From: Saccoglossus kowalevskii
Lineage: Eukaryota; Hemichordata; Enteropneusta; Harrimaniidae
Reading direction: 5' to 3'
Assembly: GCF_000003605.2 (NCBI RefSeq)
Contig: NW_003130855.1
Span: forward strand, 1,236 to 35,793
Length of the DNA: 34,558 nt
Below the pieces are notes generated by a model. That model had not been told where the DNA came from and searched no databases. It worked only from the letters and a program-made list of their open reading frames with translations. The position numbers and the translations under genes are program-made. Of this stretch, positions 1 to 11,170 are shown in pieces; within the stretch, counting starts at the first letter, position 1; every line of letters starts with the position of its first letter.

Positions 1-161
1 TTTGACGCAGATAAAATTGTGACTGACCTGAGCATAAGAATATTGAATATTATGTTATGCGAACTTGCCCCACTCCCAGCTAATTATATGAATCCACTAA
101 ACACGCCCAGAAATAGTGGATCTACGAAACATTCTACGTAAGCAACAACGAAAAAGGATGA

Positions 162-377
162 TTAGGGATGGGCCATTAGAAAATCTGGGGAGGGGCGATC
201 TGTGCAAAATATATTTTTCCTTTCTCGAAAGGTAGCAGATTTTTTTCATACGAAATAACCATGCAGATATTTTTTCTGTTATTGATCCCTGCAGGATTGT
301 TTTCCATTATTTTTTCTGTACACATTATTTTTTAAATTCTGCCGTCGCCGCTAGAGTCTTTAATGGTCCCACCCCTT
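162..377. mobile_element. Family D MITE-like element, copy D1
   Basis: A non-coding element of about 215 bp with terminal inverted repeats. The left end reads TAGGGATGGGCCATTAGAAA and the reverse complement of the right end reads TAAGGGGTGGGACCATTAAA, about 18 of 20 positions agreeing once one gap is allowed. Just inside the left end is GGGGAGGGG, as in the other D copies at 22.6, 27.7 and 29.0 kb. The interior is T-rich and has no reading frame. TA is present at both outer edges, which fits a TA target duplication as in Tc1/mariner-type MITEs, but the superfamily is inferred. The length matches D4 (29045-29258). Confidence 0.6.
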
Positions 378-1172
378 ATCACAAAATAAATAAATATTAC
401 GTCAACACCCTGAATGAAGAGCCAAACACGTGCGCAAATATGACACACGTGAGAACGACGAGACAAAGAAGCAGTAGTCATTAGTTTTCAATATTCAGTA
501 AAAGTGCTGGTTCCAAGAATCAAAGCATGGGTAGCCCTGTTTATATGGTTTACAAATAATCTCGTAGAAACCCGATAAGCGATCCGTCGCCAACATGTAT
601 TGCGTAGGCTGGAGATTGCCTATGGGATTACACTACTTGTCTCACTTGCCATTTACCGATAATTGTTACTACGCATCCGGCTCCAAATGAGACAATAATA
701 GGTGGCCTGGGTGAGGTAAAGGTCGGTTCACTAAACTTTCAATCCATACACAGTACCGTAAAAGTACGTCACAACCGTACTCCAAGTCAACGTTAGGCGT
801 TTCTAGTTACTAGTACTCATACCATACCGCGAGACCACGTGACGTAAGTTTTCCGGTTTTAATCATATTTTCGCAGCAATATATACGTAGGTAACTAGAA
901 AAAGTTACGTCAATGTAAGTTGCGCCCGGTGATTAAAAAAACAATTCTTACAAGAGAAGCAAATGTGGCGGCCTTTGGTTAATGAGCACATTGGCGCTGA
1001 CTCGTAGAGCGACTGATCTATTTTGTCTTTTTATTTCAGCAGTAATAATTAATATATTTTACACAAACTGCGAGCCAGCCTACTTTAAATTAATATAAAA
1101 CTTAAATACAGTTGGCCGAGCACTAAAATTCAATTTAGAACGCCAATACACTTACAACATCCTTTGCGAGAG
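378..1172. other. Non-coding stretch, no gene seen
   Basis: AT-rich DNA without a convincing reading frame. It contains scattered CACGTG motifs near 430-450 and 835. At 920-939 there is a 20-bp sequence, TTGCGCCCGGTGATTAAAAA, that recurs exactly at 3938-3957. In both places CTTACAAGRGA follows, 27 bp after the 20-mer start here and 58 bp after it at 3.9 kb. This suggests a diverged repeat whose limits I cannot define. Confidence 0.4.
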
Positions 1173-1287
1173 GTCGACGGGTTTGCCTCCGCCATAGTTA
1201 AAAAAAAGGGCCCTTTACCCAGCCATGGAAGGTACTAGTACTAACGTTAATACCTTCCATGTTCTTATCTGTTTTTTTAACGTCGAC
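1173..1287. repeat. Imperfect foldback (stem-loop) element
   Basis: Nested inverted repeats share one centre. CATGGAAGGTA at 1224-1234 pairs with TACCTTCCATG at 1251-1261. TTAAAAAAA at 1198-1206 pairs with TTTTTTTAA at 1272-1280. GTCGACG at 1173-1179 pairs with CGTCGAC at 1281-1287. The left arm carries extra unpaired bases, so the structure is asymmetric. No coding sequence is present. It could be a small foldback transposon remnant. Confidence 0.5.
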
Positions 1288-3032
1288 GTAACTATTACGT
1301 AATATTTACGCTGGTAATTCTGTGTATATATGTCTTCCGTCAAAGCCTGCACATTGAATTATTGCTACTAGCAACGGTGGTTTCGATAGCATAATTTTAA
1401 TTTATTTTGTACAATATTATCCGAATTTTGTTTTCTTCAGGCCGATTTGTTAGTTGTTCCTTTAAGGTTCAGCGCACGGATTACAATGGTACAGCCACAA
1501 CTTATTCGAAGGTAAAATATATTTTTAACTCGAAAAATAGAATAAATCCATCACCCAATCTCCAAATTGTGTTTATTATATATGTTGATGAGTTCAGGTC
1601 TCCAAAATGCGTAAATAGTAAATGGGTCCCACGTGGCGTGTAGTGCAACGAGTGTAACTACACTTCGTTTCAAATAAGCATGAGCGATTTTTATGGAAAA
1701 TTATAAAATATTCATAAAACATTTATCCCGGAAGACCTTTGCATTACATTCAAATCTAAAGAAGACGTTTTCATTAGTTGTATGACCTATGGGCTTTGGG
1801 GGGGGGGGTCCTCCAATCGTTGGCCGGTTTACTGCCACGCACGCGAAAGGTAGGACGGTATACATTCGCTAAATACGTTGTGATTGGCCAGGTTATTTTA
1901 AACTGCCATTTATAACATATGTATAATTATAATAAATATGCCTATATGAACGGAAAGTACCATTTTATTTTTTTACAAAATTCGGACGCTGGCTCCACCT
2001 CTCTATGGCGCTGCAAATACGTGTATACACACTGTGAAAGTGGGCGTATCGCATGACTGCGGGGAATGCGACCATGGAGAGAAGAAGTGACAAAAAAATG
2101 CCACGACATTAGCGACTTACGTGAAAGTTTGTGGTACTTTAAAGCAATAAATCATTGGAGCTCACATTTGTATAACTAACACGTTCTCTTTGGCGAGCTG
2201 TGACCCAGGGAATGTTGTTACGGTATAGCTAGTGTCATTACAGTGACGCTGATAAATGACGGCCACGCACGGTGATTTAATATCAAACTTCTATACGAGT
2301 TCTTGTCCGTAACTGTTGCAATTAATTTCAATTCAGACATTGCAATATTCATCAGTTAGTGCGTCGCATTTCAAACGTTTCGTCTACCCTAAGGCGTCAC
2401 TGCTTCCCATTGCGTCGTGAGGTGATAATTTCAAAGCACAGCGTTCAATCTATTCCCGAGAAATGATTTTCATTAGATACGTGCCGAAGAAAGCAACGAC
2501 GCTTCCACGAATTAACGATAATCGCCTTACGCTGCGCACACCGCGGATATTATATACCATAGACACGATATTCTGTTTCATCCGGATGGCAGATAACAAA
2601 TTGGTAAAAAAAAAAATATTAGCGCTTTTTATATACTACAATGTATTTTAATCCTCCATTGTGTCGTTGGCGTCAAACGGTTGGACTACGCACAGTCCCT
2701 CTATGCAGTGGACTGCGTAATCTGTGTGCTCTTACTCGACGCAACATCCAAGACTGAAGCTGCACTGATTACCTTAGTTATTTTGATTTCTTCTCCTAGT
2801 GGGGACTTAAATGCACACTAGTGTATAGTATATTCTTTTCAACGGTATATAATCTGAGCGGTCGCCTTGTACGTGACTTCAGAACAACCTTAATGTTAGT
2901 TTGCCTTATGACTATTGATGCAGGGCGGCTGAGGTCAAATTAAACAATAGTTGGTTACGACTATTGTGGCGTTTATTATGACTGGGCTATGCCTTGAGAT
3001 TTGGCGAATAACATACTAGTATTCGGTACAAT
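1288..3032. other. Non-coding stretch with one G tract
   Basis: No recognisable gene. Short frames near 1407-1643 and 2463-2651 have no recognisable domain and low-complexity composition, and are treated as chance. A run of 11 G occurs at 1798-1808. The sequence is otherwise single-copy-looking and AT-rich. Confidence 0.4.
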
Positions 3033-3400
3033 GAAAACGAAGCCTCGTCCCAGATAATGAATTAGCGTGTTGTATAAGTGTGACGTAACGCGGTGGGCGG
3101 AGAGTCAACTCAGCCAATAAGATTCAAAGAGTGCCTTGACGTAATGAAAATGAAACATCGTCTCAGCCAATGAATTATAGCGTCGTATAAATATTATGTA
3201 ACACGGAGTAACGTAGAGTCCAACCAGCCAATTAGATTCAATCTGTGATATGACGCATTAGAAACGAAGCCTCGTCCCAACCAATGAATTTACAAGTTGT
3301 ATTAATATGATGTAACACAGTGTGGCGGAGAGTCAAATCAGCAAATGCATTCAGTATCTGATGTGACGTTATGGGAATCGAGCATAAGGTCAAGCAGATA
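3033..3400 (+). repeat. Diverged ~114-bp tandem repeat with CCAAT and TGACG motifs
   Basis: Three full units and a partial fourth start near 3033, 3146, 3260 and 3373, a spacing of 113-114 bp. A typical unit begins GAAAACGAAGCCTCGTC, continues CAGCCAATGAATTA, a TATAA-containing middle and a second CAGCCAATNAGATTCA, and ends in TGACGTAA. CCAAT pentamers on the plus strand fall at 3114, 3167, 3228, 3281 and 3443, the first four spaced 53, 61 and 53. TGACG falls at 3081, 3137, 3251, 3364, 3461, 3515 and 3675, all in the same orientation. The periodicity is seen directly. A regulatory role (NF-Y and CREB/ATF-type sites) is only inferred from the motifs. Confidence 0.7.
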
Positions 3401-4487
3401 TAAAAAACATATGTACATGGCGCGACATCGACCGATAACGAACCAATCCAGCACGCGACTTGACGTAGGGAAATGAACAATCGACTCAATCTGTGGAAAC
3501 ATCGGCTTGTTGTCATGACGCTGGCCACGTACTGTTCAGCATGCACGTATACTCATCTTGAAATATTGAGCTCAACGCATGCTATTCAGAAAGTGTCCAC
3601 AATTAACTGACATAGCAGGAAGATCAACTACGCACCGAAGTGTAAATGAGTATCGCGTATAAGTCGTCGCACTGTGACGTAATTTGTTTAGATATTTGGC
3701 AACCATCATGTGAATGTATGATCAGGTTTAATTCGTGATATGCTGTGACACGTTGCCCATAAGTTGTTTCATTATAATCTGGGATAGACATATATTTAAT
3801 AACAAACGCTTCGAGCAACGTCGCTTGTTTTTCTTTGGGGGCGAACGGCCGTTGCTCGCCACAACCAGTCAGCACGCGCGCGTACGCACGCGAGCAAAAC
3901 GTAAACAAGTGCGACGATCTATACTCACCAGAAAAAATTGCGCCCGGTGATTAAAAAGATGGGATGATTCCATGATTAAAGTTCGAACACAAAGCCTTAC
4001 AAGGGAGAGTCGCGGTAAATATGGCTGACCCACAATAATTCCGCTGGTAATATCTGCATTTTCGTCTATTTATGCCTCCGATAACTCTAAGCCGTAATGG
4101 GGTTCCCCAATTGAAAACTTTGCGTGGGGGTGAAAGATATGAAAAACTGAAGAAAAAAAATATTGTTGAGAGAAAAGTAAAGAAAAAAGCGAAACTACCA
4201 AATAGTTCGCTCTGTATGCAAATGATGTTGTATATGCAAACTGTATTAATGCAGGATTTCATATTACACATTCCACTTGTAATGATAAATAAATACTGCT
4301 CAAAACTGAATTTTGTGCATGTTTCCACGACAACAGGAGTTAACAAAAGAAATAATTATAACCTAACGTTTAACGATGGCAACACAATCAGTTATTCTCT
4401 TCCCAATCTAATACCTAACAACGCAAACGTGACAACACGCGCCCCACGGGAGGAAACGGACAGAACAAATATCAAATATCCTTAAGG
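3401..4487. other. Non-coding stretch, including the longest chance-like frame
   Basis: The TGACG motifs of the neighbouring array fade out by 3680. A 137-codon ATG frame on the plus strand at 4072-4485 is the longest in the window. Its first third is lysine-rich from A-runs and the rest shows no domain I recognise. A 131-codon frame lies opposite it. Both are compatible with chance in AT-rich DNA. The second copy of the 20-bp repeat described at 920-939 lies at 3938-3957. Confidence 0.4.
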
Positions 4488-4553
4488 CAAGAAATGAACA
4501 TGGGAATCATGCTATGTGACTAGCATTCCCAAATGCTGAATGTCTATTTCTTG
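4488..4553 (+). other. ~66-nt hairpin with two-part stem
   Basis: CAAGAAAT (4488-4495) pairs with ATTTCTTG (4546-4553). TGGGAAT (4501-4507) pairs with ATTCCCA (4525-4531), and GCTA (4511-4514) pairs with TAGC (4521-4524) around a 6-nt loop. The 3' side has a large unpaired stretch of about 14 nt. The size resembles a miRNA precursor, but the internal asymmetry argues against a clean one. It may equally be a small foldback repeat. Confidence 0.35.
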
Positions 4554-5308
4554 TCAACAAAAATATTCTCACCAATATCGGAAACGTGCCGATCATCTCA
4601 CTGTACTGTGATCGGGTGATACATAATTTACGTTGCTCGCTAACATTCAAATCTCACCCCTCAGGGCGTTCATAGTATGATATTCTTTGGTATCTATACT
4701 CAGATGACATTAATAATTTGATTTATTAATGACCGCTATCCATGTATTTCAAATCAATAATAATTTACCTTTTATTGATTATTAAGATCACCATGAAAAA
4801 TTATAAAATTAGTAGGGTTGCCAATAGACCCTAAGGAGTACTGGAGCTAGCCTGCAGTGCAGGTCGTGGTGTTTAATTACCAAATCAAACATAGATTTCA
4901 TTGTAATTTGCCAAGGCCGCTTTAACTCCGACTGCTATATAGGAGGATATTCTAAATTTAATTTCAGGATACTGTTAGATAAGATTTCTCGTGAACCACA
5001 CATAATCGAACGTCCCTGTGATGCTAAACAGGGGTCAGTGAGAGGTTTTCTAAAGATAATACAACGTAGGGATGTAACTTTTCCCGGTATGTTGAGCAGC
5101 TGTGTTGTAACGTACGATCACTTTGACCGAAATACTTACTAATATTTTCCAACATTTACCGACAGACACGTGTAGCTGATTAAATTGAACTCCCCAATTC
5201 CCAGAAACATTGTCTGTTTTGTCATGATCGTCACTAACCGTCGCGTATTTTGTCACCGACAATGTCCATGTTCTTACGCTTATTTTGAAGCACCATATTC
5301 GTTCGATG
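4554..5308. other. Non-coding AT-rich stretch
   Basis: No gene recognised. At 4705-4790 several overlapping AT-rich inverted repeats built on AATCAATAATAA and TTATTGATTATT could form alternative hairpins. The short minus-strand frame at 5050-5262 has no domain I recognise. Confidence 0.35.
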
Positions 5309-5376
5309 AATTCAACGCATGCGCACGCATTGTGAATTATTGGTATGTACCATAATTTTAAAGCGCATGCACATTT
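5309..5376 (-). repeat. Family F self-palindromic unit, copy F1
   Basis: A 68-bp imperfect palindrome with its centre at GGTATGTACC. GCGCATGC-type blocks and AATTAT/ATAATT blocks lie symmetrically on each side. The reverse complement aligns well with copy F2 at 18291-18357: both read AAAA..GCATGCGCTTT..AATTAT, then a GGTAC-type centre, then AATTCA..GCGCATGCG. It lies 17 bp before family C copy C1. It is non-coding, and the expected product is a cruciform or hairpin. Confidence 0.55.
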
Positions 5377-5393
5377 TTGTTATAATAGACTAT

Positions 5394-5661
5394 TTTCCGT
5401 TCACTGCGAGATTCCGTGAAATCGAACGTAAAAACAGGACAAACAAAGGTGACAACGTCGAAAGTATTTTGGAGGATATTTCTATGCTTAATAATGTAAG
5501 TAAGGGTATTGAAACGCAATATTCCCCTGTCAAAGATCGGCCTTTCGATGTGAACGACGAAATAAAGAAATTCGAGTTCAAAAAAAATCGTTCGATTTTT
5601 GCTGCAGACGTTCGGCGCGCGTCTTTCACGCAACTCATGAGATCTCGAAGTTGAACGGAAA
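5394..5661 (+). mobile_element. Family C MITE-like element, copy C1
   Basis: A 268-bp element with inverted ends. The left end begins TTTCCGTTCACTGCGAGAT and the reverse complement of the right end begins TTTCCGTTCAACTTCGAGAT. The interior aligns with the reverse complement of C2 (26991-27260): both contain TCGAAAGTATTT-like and CTTAATAATGT-like blocks, then GCAATATTCCCCTGTCAAAG against GCAATATCCCCCTCTCAAAG, then CTTTCACGCAA. A 111-codon frame (5319-5654) covers most of the element but is not conserved in C2, so it is treated as spurious. No transposase is encoded, so this is non-autonomous. Confidence 0.7.
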
Positions 5662-7042
5662 TTCACCTATTAAACAAGCATAGATGATACCTAATTAGTG
5701 ACCGTGTTGATATTGGATTTATCGTGTACTACTCTTCAAATATTCCTGTCCTGTCTTTCGAGGAATCGTAAGCGCTAGGAGCGCGTCAAATGGTTCTTAG
5801 CGCGATCTGTACTCATTTGCATAAAGGAACTATGTTCAATATATTAATATATCAATATATTTACGATTACTAGAAGTAACCGTGATTATATGTCGGAGGT
5901 GGTATATCAAAAAATGGTCTGTACCACATGTGTGTGTTGCCAAATATAGCACTTAAACCGTAGATCCGACTGTGATCAAGTATGTAAGCATGCATGCATG
6001 CACTCACTTGAAATGAATAAATACGTATATGATACTAATCTTTATCGTAGTATCCACCTTTTATCTTAGCAGCTAAGAATATTGGCAAAAAAGAAGCTCA
6101 CTGCCCGGGTACAAAAACATAGGTTAAGATGCAAAACGCCACCCCTGCTCTGTATACTCAGATTTGAAATGTAAACCGATTTTACACACGTATAAGACAT
6201 GCAAAGTGTGTCTATGTCATAACAACTACTAGTAGAACAATACACTAAATATTACGATCATTGATGGTTAATGATGAACAACTAATTGTTTGTCCGATGA
6301 CGACAACGATAGCATCTACTATTTCTAATATTGTTAAGAAAGCTAAAATGACTACGTCCTCTAACCCCACTATTATTGTAAAACTACTTAGATATCTAAG
6401 TGCTCAATATTTTAGTTCCGAGTAGAATTGAAATATTTCGTCGTTTTACAACACGTTAAGGATAAGAAACCTTTCATTTTGAAAATGGTCATTTTACGCT
6501 ACTGCCTGTGTCGTGTAACTTTCATATCTGCCAGTTTTATCAGGTATAGGATTGGGTATGTGTATGTTTTTACGTTACTAGTCGATCTGAAACGAACAAT
6601 ATAATATCCGATGGATTTTTCGGCAATAAGATACGTTTGTCGGGAATGTTAGGGTTGGAAGTATATTAACAACCCAATTTACATATTTTTTACCACACTG
6701 GGTAAATAAATACGAAATTCTATATACATTTACATACTAATGAAATCAAATAAATCTAAGTTAAGAAGACTAGATTCTGGTGTGAAATACGTAGTCTTCA
6801 GAATGGTGAGAATACGGTCTCTTATGGTAATTTTAATGGTGTATAATTGTCATTGGCTTTCAGTCTGGCGGAACTTTTTGAACTGGTTCCATGAGAGCCT
6901 GTAGAGACCCATAAGGCAGTAGAAAAGGATCATATTGCATATTTAACCCCAATTTTAATCAAATTAACTTTACAATTAATCAAATTAATGTTTGAACTAA
7001 ACGGTTATTAACGCCCACATTACTTGCAGCTAGCATAGTAAT
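5662..7042. other. Non-coding AT-rich stretch
   Basis: No gene recognised. It contains the perfect AT palindrome ATATATTAATATAT near 5840, a TGCATGCATGCA run near 5990, and two copies of AATCAAATTAA about 20 bp apart near 6956-6990. Confidence 0.4.
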
Positions 7043-7207
7043 TTAAAGCGGGGCAGTCGTCACCTACGCATGCGTCAGGTGGCCATAGTGTGTCATTGTT
7101 TACAAACAAGCGTCTACCCATGAACTTTTGCGTTCTTAGCGTGTGTTGATATCATCTCTTGGGACTCAATTCCCGCGCGTGCGCAGGTGACGACCCTCCA
7201 GCTTTAA
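7043..7207 (+). mobile_element. Family A MITE, copy A1 (complete)
   Basis: TTAA at 7043-7046 and 7204-7207 brackets a 157-bp core starting AGCGGGGCAGTCGTCACCT and ending with the inverted sequence GTGCGCAGGTGACGACCCTCC..GCT. The interior contains the family hallmarks TCAGGTGGCCATAG, GTCATTGTTTACAAACAAGC, CTACCCATGA and GGGACTCAATTCCCGCGC. It has no coding capacity. TTAA duplications are used by piggyBac- and Kolobok-type transposons. Which one mobilises this family cannot be read from this copy. Confidence 0.85.
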
Positions 7208-7728
7208 AATTGTCGACATTTTCGAATTGCACCGTTACGGTTGTCATACGATAACTGGCCTACAGGGAAAAATAACCGTTAATTACACCGTGTTGTATCT
7301 TTGCATGCACGGCAACTCTGTAATAGGCGCAGACAATTACGTATGATATCGGCGTGGGTGGCGACAGTGCTGGTACACGTGTTCGTAGTTATACGTGCGA
7401 CTTGTACCAGGCGCGTACTGTCATTTTGACGCACACAGCGAGAAAAGAAGTAAAGAATTATACGATAGTGCAAACGTCGAAAATCCTCCTCCTATAATGA
7501 TCTTGAAAATTCATTTTTTGTGTGTGTTCAAATTCAATTCTTCCCCATGTAGGAATGAGGTAAGGAACGTGAACACACCTGTGTGACCGGGCTGTGTTGA
7601 CGGACGATGCCATTCCATGAGCTGTAACTGTGGTTTCCATATCAACATATCGTGACGTTTCCCGCGATTGTCACAAACTCACAGGGGGTAATTATTTGCG
7701 ATAGCGTGTACTACCACATTGACGCGGG
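7208..7728. other. Spacer between two opposed family A copies
   Basis: About 520 bp between A1 and A2. Several overlapping short frames on both strands (7279-7640) show no domain I recognise. Since A1 and A2 are inverted relative to each other, the whole 7043-7895 block is an inverted-repeat-flanked segment. Confidence 0.35.
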
Positions 7729-7895
7729 TTAAAGAGGGGGGGGGTCGTCATCTGCGCACTCGCGGGAATTGAGTCCCACGCGACGATAATAACCCACGTT
7801 AAAAACGCAAAGGCTCATGGTTAGGCGCTTGTTTGTAAACAATGACACGCTATGGCCATCTGACGCATGGGCAGGTGACGACTCCCCCGCTTTAA
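7729..7895 (-). mobile_element. Family A MITE, copy A2 (complete, inverted)
   Basis: TTAA at 7729-7732 and 7892-7895 flanks a 159-bp core in the opposite orientation to A1. The left end carries a run of nine G (7736-7744), then GTCGTCATCTGCGCA. The right end reads GGCAGGTGACGACTCCCCCG. The interior includes GGGAATTGAGTCCC, AACGCAAAGGCTCATGG, GTTTGTAAACAATGACACG and TATGGCCATCTGACGC. A minus-strand frame across it (7729-8010) is the same conceptual peptide seen at A4, and is an element translation rather than a gene. Confidence 0.85.
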
Positions 7896-9369
7896 ATGCA
7901 GGCACACGTTCAGTAGAGCACGGTTTTTTAGTTACCGTGAGTATAGAGACAACGATTTCGCCTGCGTAGAAAACACGATTATAGCTGCACGGTCGCTGGG
8001 TTGTATACAAGTAATATAATATACGAAATATACTGACATTTGAATGAGGAATGAATTTTTGATGTATAAGCTTTACGGTGGCGACGTTACAAAATCAAGT
8101 GGTGTATGTGTATACGTCCTGATACATTTTCCACATCTGCCGGTCAATACCGTGACACGATTGCGATGGAATCCCCTGCGACCGATGAAATGAACACACG
8201 TGCATACCGAATAAGGAATAAGCGTTACATAAAAACAAATTAAAATATATACCAAATATGTGCCAGCTTTTACGCCGCTAATGTTACTGCTCGGAAACCG
8301 AGGGCTGCCGGGAAAATATATTCAGTATTTCGAGTACGTCTTAAAGTATCGAACTTTCAAGGTGACATTCACGTTGGAGACTTTTATAACAACGTCAGAC
8401 AACAAACAGATAGAAGGACGGGCGAGGGGGGTTCCGACAACATTTATTGACAAAAGCTCGTCACGTGAAAGTAGCTAGAGTAACAGGAACGTCTTAAGAT
8501 GCAAATCCATATTTAATGATGTGCTGAAAAACTGCACAGTGTTCATAAAGACAGGCCAAAAACGGTGTGTATGTCTGTGTGTGTGTGTGTATGTGTGTGT
8601 GTGTGTGGGGGGGGGTATCCTACAAATACATTGCTCACATCTGCTTGAAGACAAATATTCTCGATTTCACGCGCACAACAAATGTGTGAATTTGATTTCT
8701 CTTCTTCCTTGACGTGCTTTTTTTTTACAAATTTCCCCAGCCACCCTATTTAAAAAAATGAAAACTCGTTATTTGAAAGTAGTCATGTTTGGGAAAACAT
8801 CGGAAGAAGGGCAAGTGAATTACCCGTAATGGGTGTCAATCATCTGATTTTATTTGTCCAACTCCGAGTCGCAAAACTGGAATAACGCTTCTAATTACAA
8901 ATACACCTTAATTGAAAACGAGTGTTGAATTCGGATGACCTAGGTGTTGTGAGATACGTTTCGCCGGTTCTTCCCGGTGATTTAATTTAGCAATCTAACG
9001 AGGCGAATGAGGACAAACGGGAAATTAGAGCGGAGATATTAAACCACGTGCGGCTGCAACAACAATATTCTAGCGTGGAACTGTCGTATAACACTCAATC
9101 GATTAAATACATAAATTATAAACGTTTTAATGCGTTCGTCTTCTCGGAAGTGCGTGTCGGAATTGATGCAGGTAGCTAGCGAGATTAAAACGCGAAAATC
9201 CGATTCATCAATAGTTTTAAGCAGGTCTTACCTCAGAGAGTCCGTCGAGGCAGTATCATCAAAAAGGGAATGGCGCGTGGAGGATAGAAAATACCGTCGC
9301 TACATTAAACACACTGAGCTCAACCACGCCGGTGGTCGAGGGGTTGGATGGGAGAAGGGCGGGCGCTGT
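7896..9369. other. Non-coding stretch with a GT microsatellite
   Basis: No gene recognised. Short frames at 8073-8255, 8260-8478 and 9130-9438 show no known domain; the last runs into a G tract. Near 8733-8760 a CCCAGCCACCCTATTTAAA segment resembles a reversed family D left end, but it is too short to call. Confidence 0.35.
8565..8615 (+). repeat. (GT)n microsatellite ending in a G9 tract
   Basis: An interrupted GT repeat with ATG interruptions runs directly into nine G at 8607-8615. Confidence 0.9.
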
Positions 9370-9383
9370 GGGGGGGGGGGGGG
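9370..9383 (+). repeat. G14 homopolymer tract
   Basis: Fourteen consecutive G, the longest of nine G or C runs of at least 8 in the window. The others are at 1798, 7736, 8607, 10018, 14603 and 19875 (G) and at 25377 and 26832 (C). Confidence 0.9.
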
Positions 9384-11170
9384 TAGTGCAGTCGACATGA
9401 AGCCACAATCACCTCAAACAAATTATAACAAAAATTAAATGAAAAAAAATGTTGAAATTTCGAAAAATATTTTATTAATTTTTTTGAACAACTTTGATTG
9501 CATGGTCACATATAACAACGAGAGTAGCGAGCATGTTGATGAGAGGGAACACGAGAAAATGATCCGCTTAAACGGACCTTAGCCAGTCTGTTAGATCAAA
9601 CGCCAACAATATGACGTGTAATTAAGATTTTGCTTCGTCGTGACTAAAATCAACAACACTATCCAACTAAAGCTCATCTGACCCTCCATTGAATAGCACG
9701 TCGAACGTGAAGGGGGACGTCGCCATCGGATCCCTTAACAAATTGTAGAGACGATCAATATAAAATGGATGTGATATATAGTTAGTACGAAAACACGTTC
9801 CCTCTCGGTCGCACATTGACGGCTCCCACGTGTAAAGCTAAGATAAATAGCATCGATTTAATAACAGCAATTTTCCAGACTCCATTTACGAGCATTTCCT
9901 TCTGGCGCGGGAATATCTCTGCATCGCTTTACCTCATCAGACAGATTAGGCGCTTCCGATAAACGTCAGTCACCCACTGCGAGTTCAGTCAGTAATATTT
10001 GTTGGTGGACGTCTCTTGGGGGGGGGGGGGAAATTCGCTCTTAAATTGAATTTCGTGAGTTCTGTTTGACACTGTGTGTCCCAATCTCCAACGATTTTAA
10101 ACATTAGACTTGCGCTCCACTTAATATAGCCAGGTAGGTTACCCAATATAAATTTTAAAGGCACAACTTGTCCCTTGAATGGACCTTTAGTTTTTTAGTG
10201 ATTAAACTAGTTTGCATATTTTTTGCTGAACTATAAATTAAAATACGTTAGAATTCATATTCGAGTTTTCTTTATATTCCCCTGACAGTACTCAGAGTAT
10301 CACTTGTGTTTATCATCTTTTCCACGCTTTTCTGAGGGACAATGAATATTGATCAATACAAGAAGAATTCACGTTTGGTTTTCGAACATCAATTGCGTTC
10401 AGCGGCATGTTCTAGCAATTGTTGTTCGATGTTCAGTGCGCCGTAGGTTTTTTTTTTAAGATACCATCACGTCATTCAGTTGACAAAGAAGGCAGTGAGA
10501 AGGGGAAACAGCCACCCACACCTAATCACTGATGAAATAACGCTCTGCGTGCGTCAATTTGAGTCATGTTAAAGTCACGCGCGAATGACAGAAACAATAT
10601 AGTACGTGGACATTGATGAGAAACCCGAGAAGACCAGATTGGGCAGACAAATAATAGAAGAAGCACGTTTTTACCGCAAATAGGATGCGTAGTTAAAATA
10701 CCCACTGGCCATCGTCGCAAACCACGCATGAGAGAACAGAACTGGGCTTGATAGAGGACAGAAATAGACAGGGGTTATCAGTTATTGAAAAGGAACGGCC
10801 ATTATTCCCCCTGAGATGACTAGTTTGGTTCACTTACTGAGCAATATATCATTCGATTAGTCGCTTCTGTGCTAATGTCGACCACGTGCCCCGCGCAGTA
10901 TTTTCCTGCAATTTAGAATTGTTTATTATTCTAGCCTCCAACACGAAAAATGGTTTTCTCTTAAAAATAAATTCTTACGAAATAACTGTCACTAACGCTA
11001 ATACTTGACCACACGGTAGTTGCTTGCGTGTCAAGTGTTGTCAACATGAGCTTACTACAAACTTTTGTCAAAATCATATTATACTTGTATTCACTGTTCA
11101 GGTTTTAATAAATATGACTTTGAACTATTTGCTGGTTGATCTTAGAAACTTTTTCTAATTTCTGAACACT
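9384..11170. other. Non-coding stretch with a G13 tract and a small hairpin
   Basis: No gene recognised. Thirteen G at 10018-10030. At 10384-10434, GAACATC and AATTGC pair with GCAATT and GATGTTC around a loop and a bulge. The short minus-strand frame at 10526-10729 has no recognisable domain. Confidence 0.35.

Noticed and set aside
3033-3400. CRISPR-like array
   Set aside because: The units are long, contiguous and diverged along their whole length, without identical short repeats and unique spacers. This is an ordinary tandem repeat in a eukaryotic context.
4072-4485. 137-codon plus-strand ORF, the longest in the window
   Set aside because: Low-complexity lysine-rich start, no recognisable domain, an equally long frame on the opposite strand, and a length expected by chance in 34.6 kb of AT-rich DNA.
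5319-5654. 111-codon plus-strand ORF
   Set aside because: Lies almost wholly within MITE C1 and is not preserved in copy C2.
7729-8010. 93-codon minus-strand ORF whose peptide resembles one from 29684-29923
   Set aside because: The similarity is simply both frames translating family A MITEs (A2 and A4); the MITE is non-coding.
9130-9438. 102-codon plus-strand ORF with a glycine-rich end
   Set aside because: The glycine run is the G14 homopolymer; no domain recognised.
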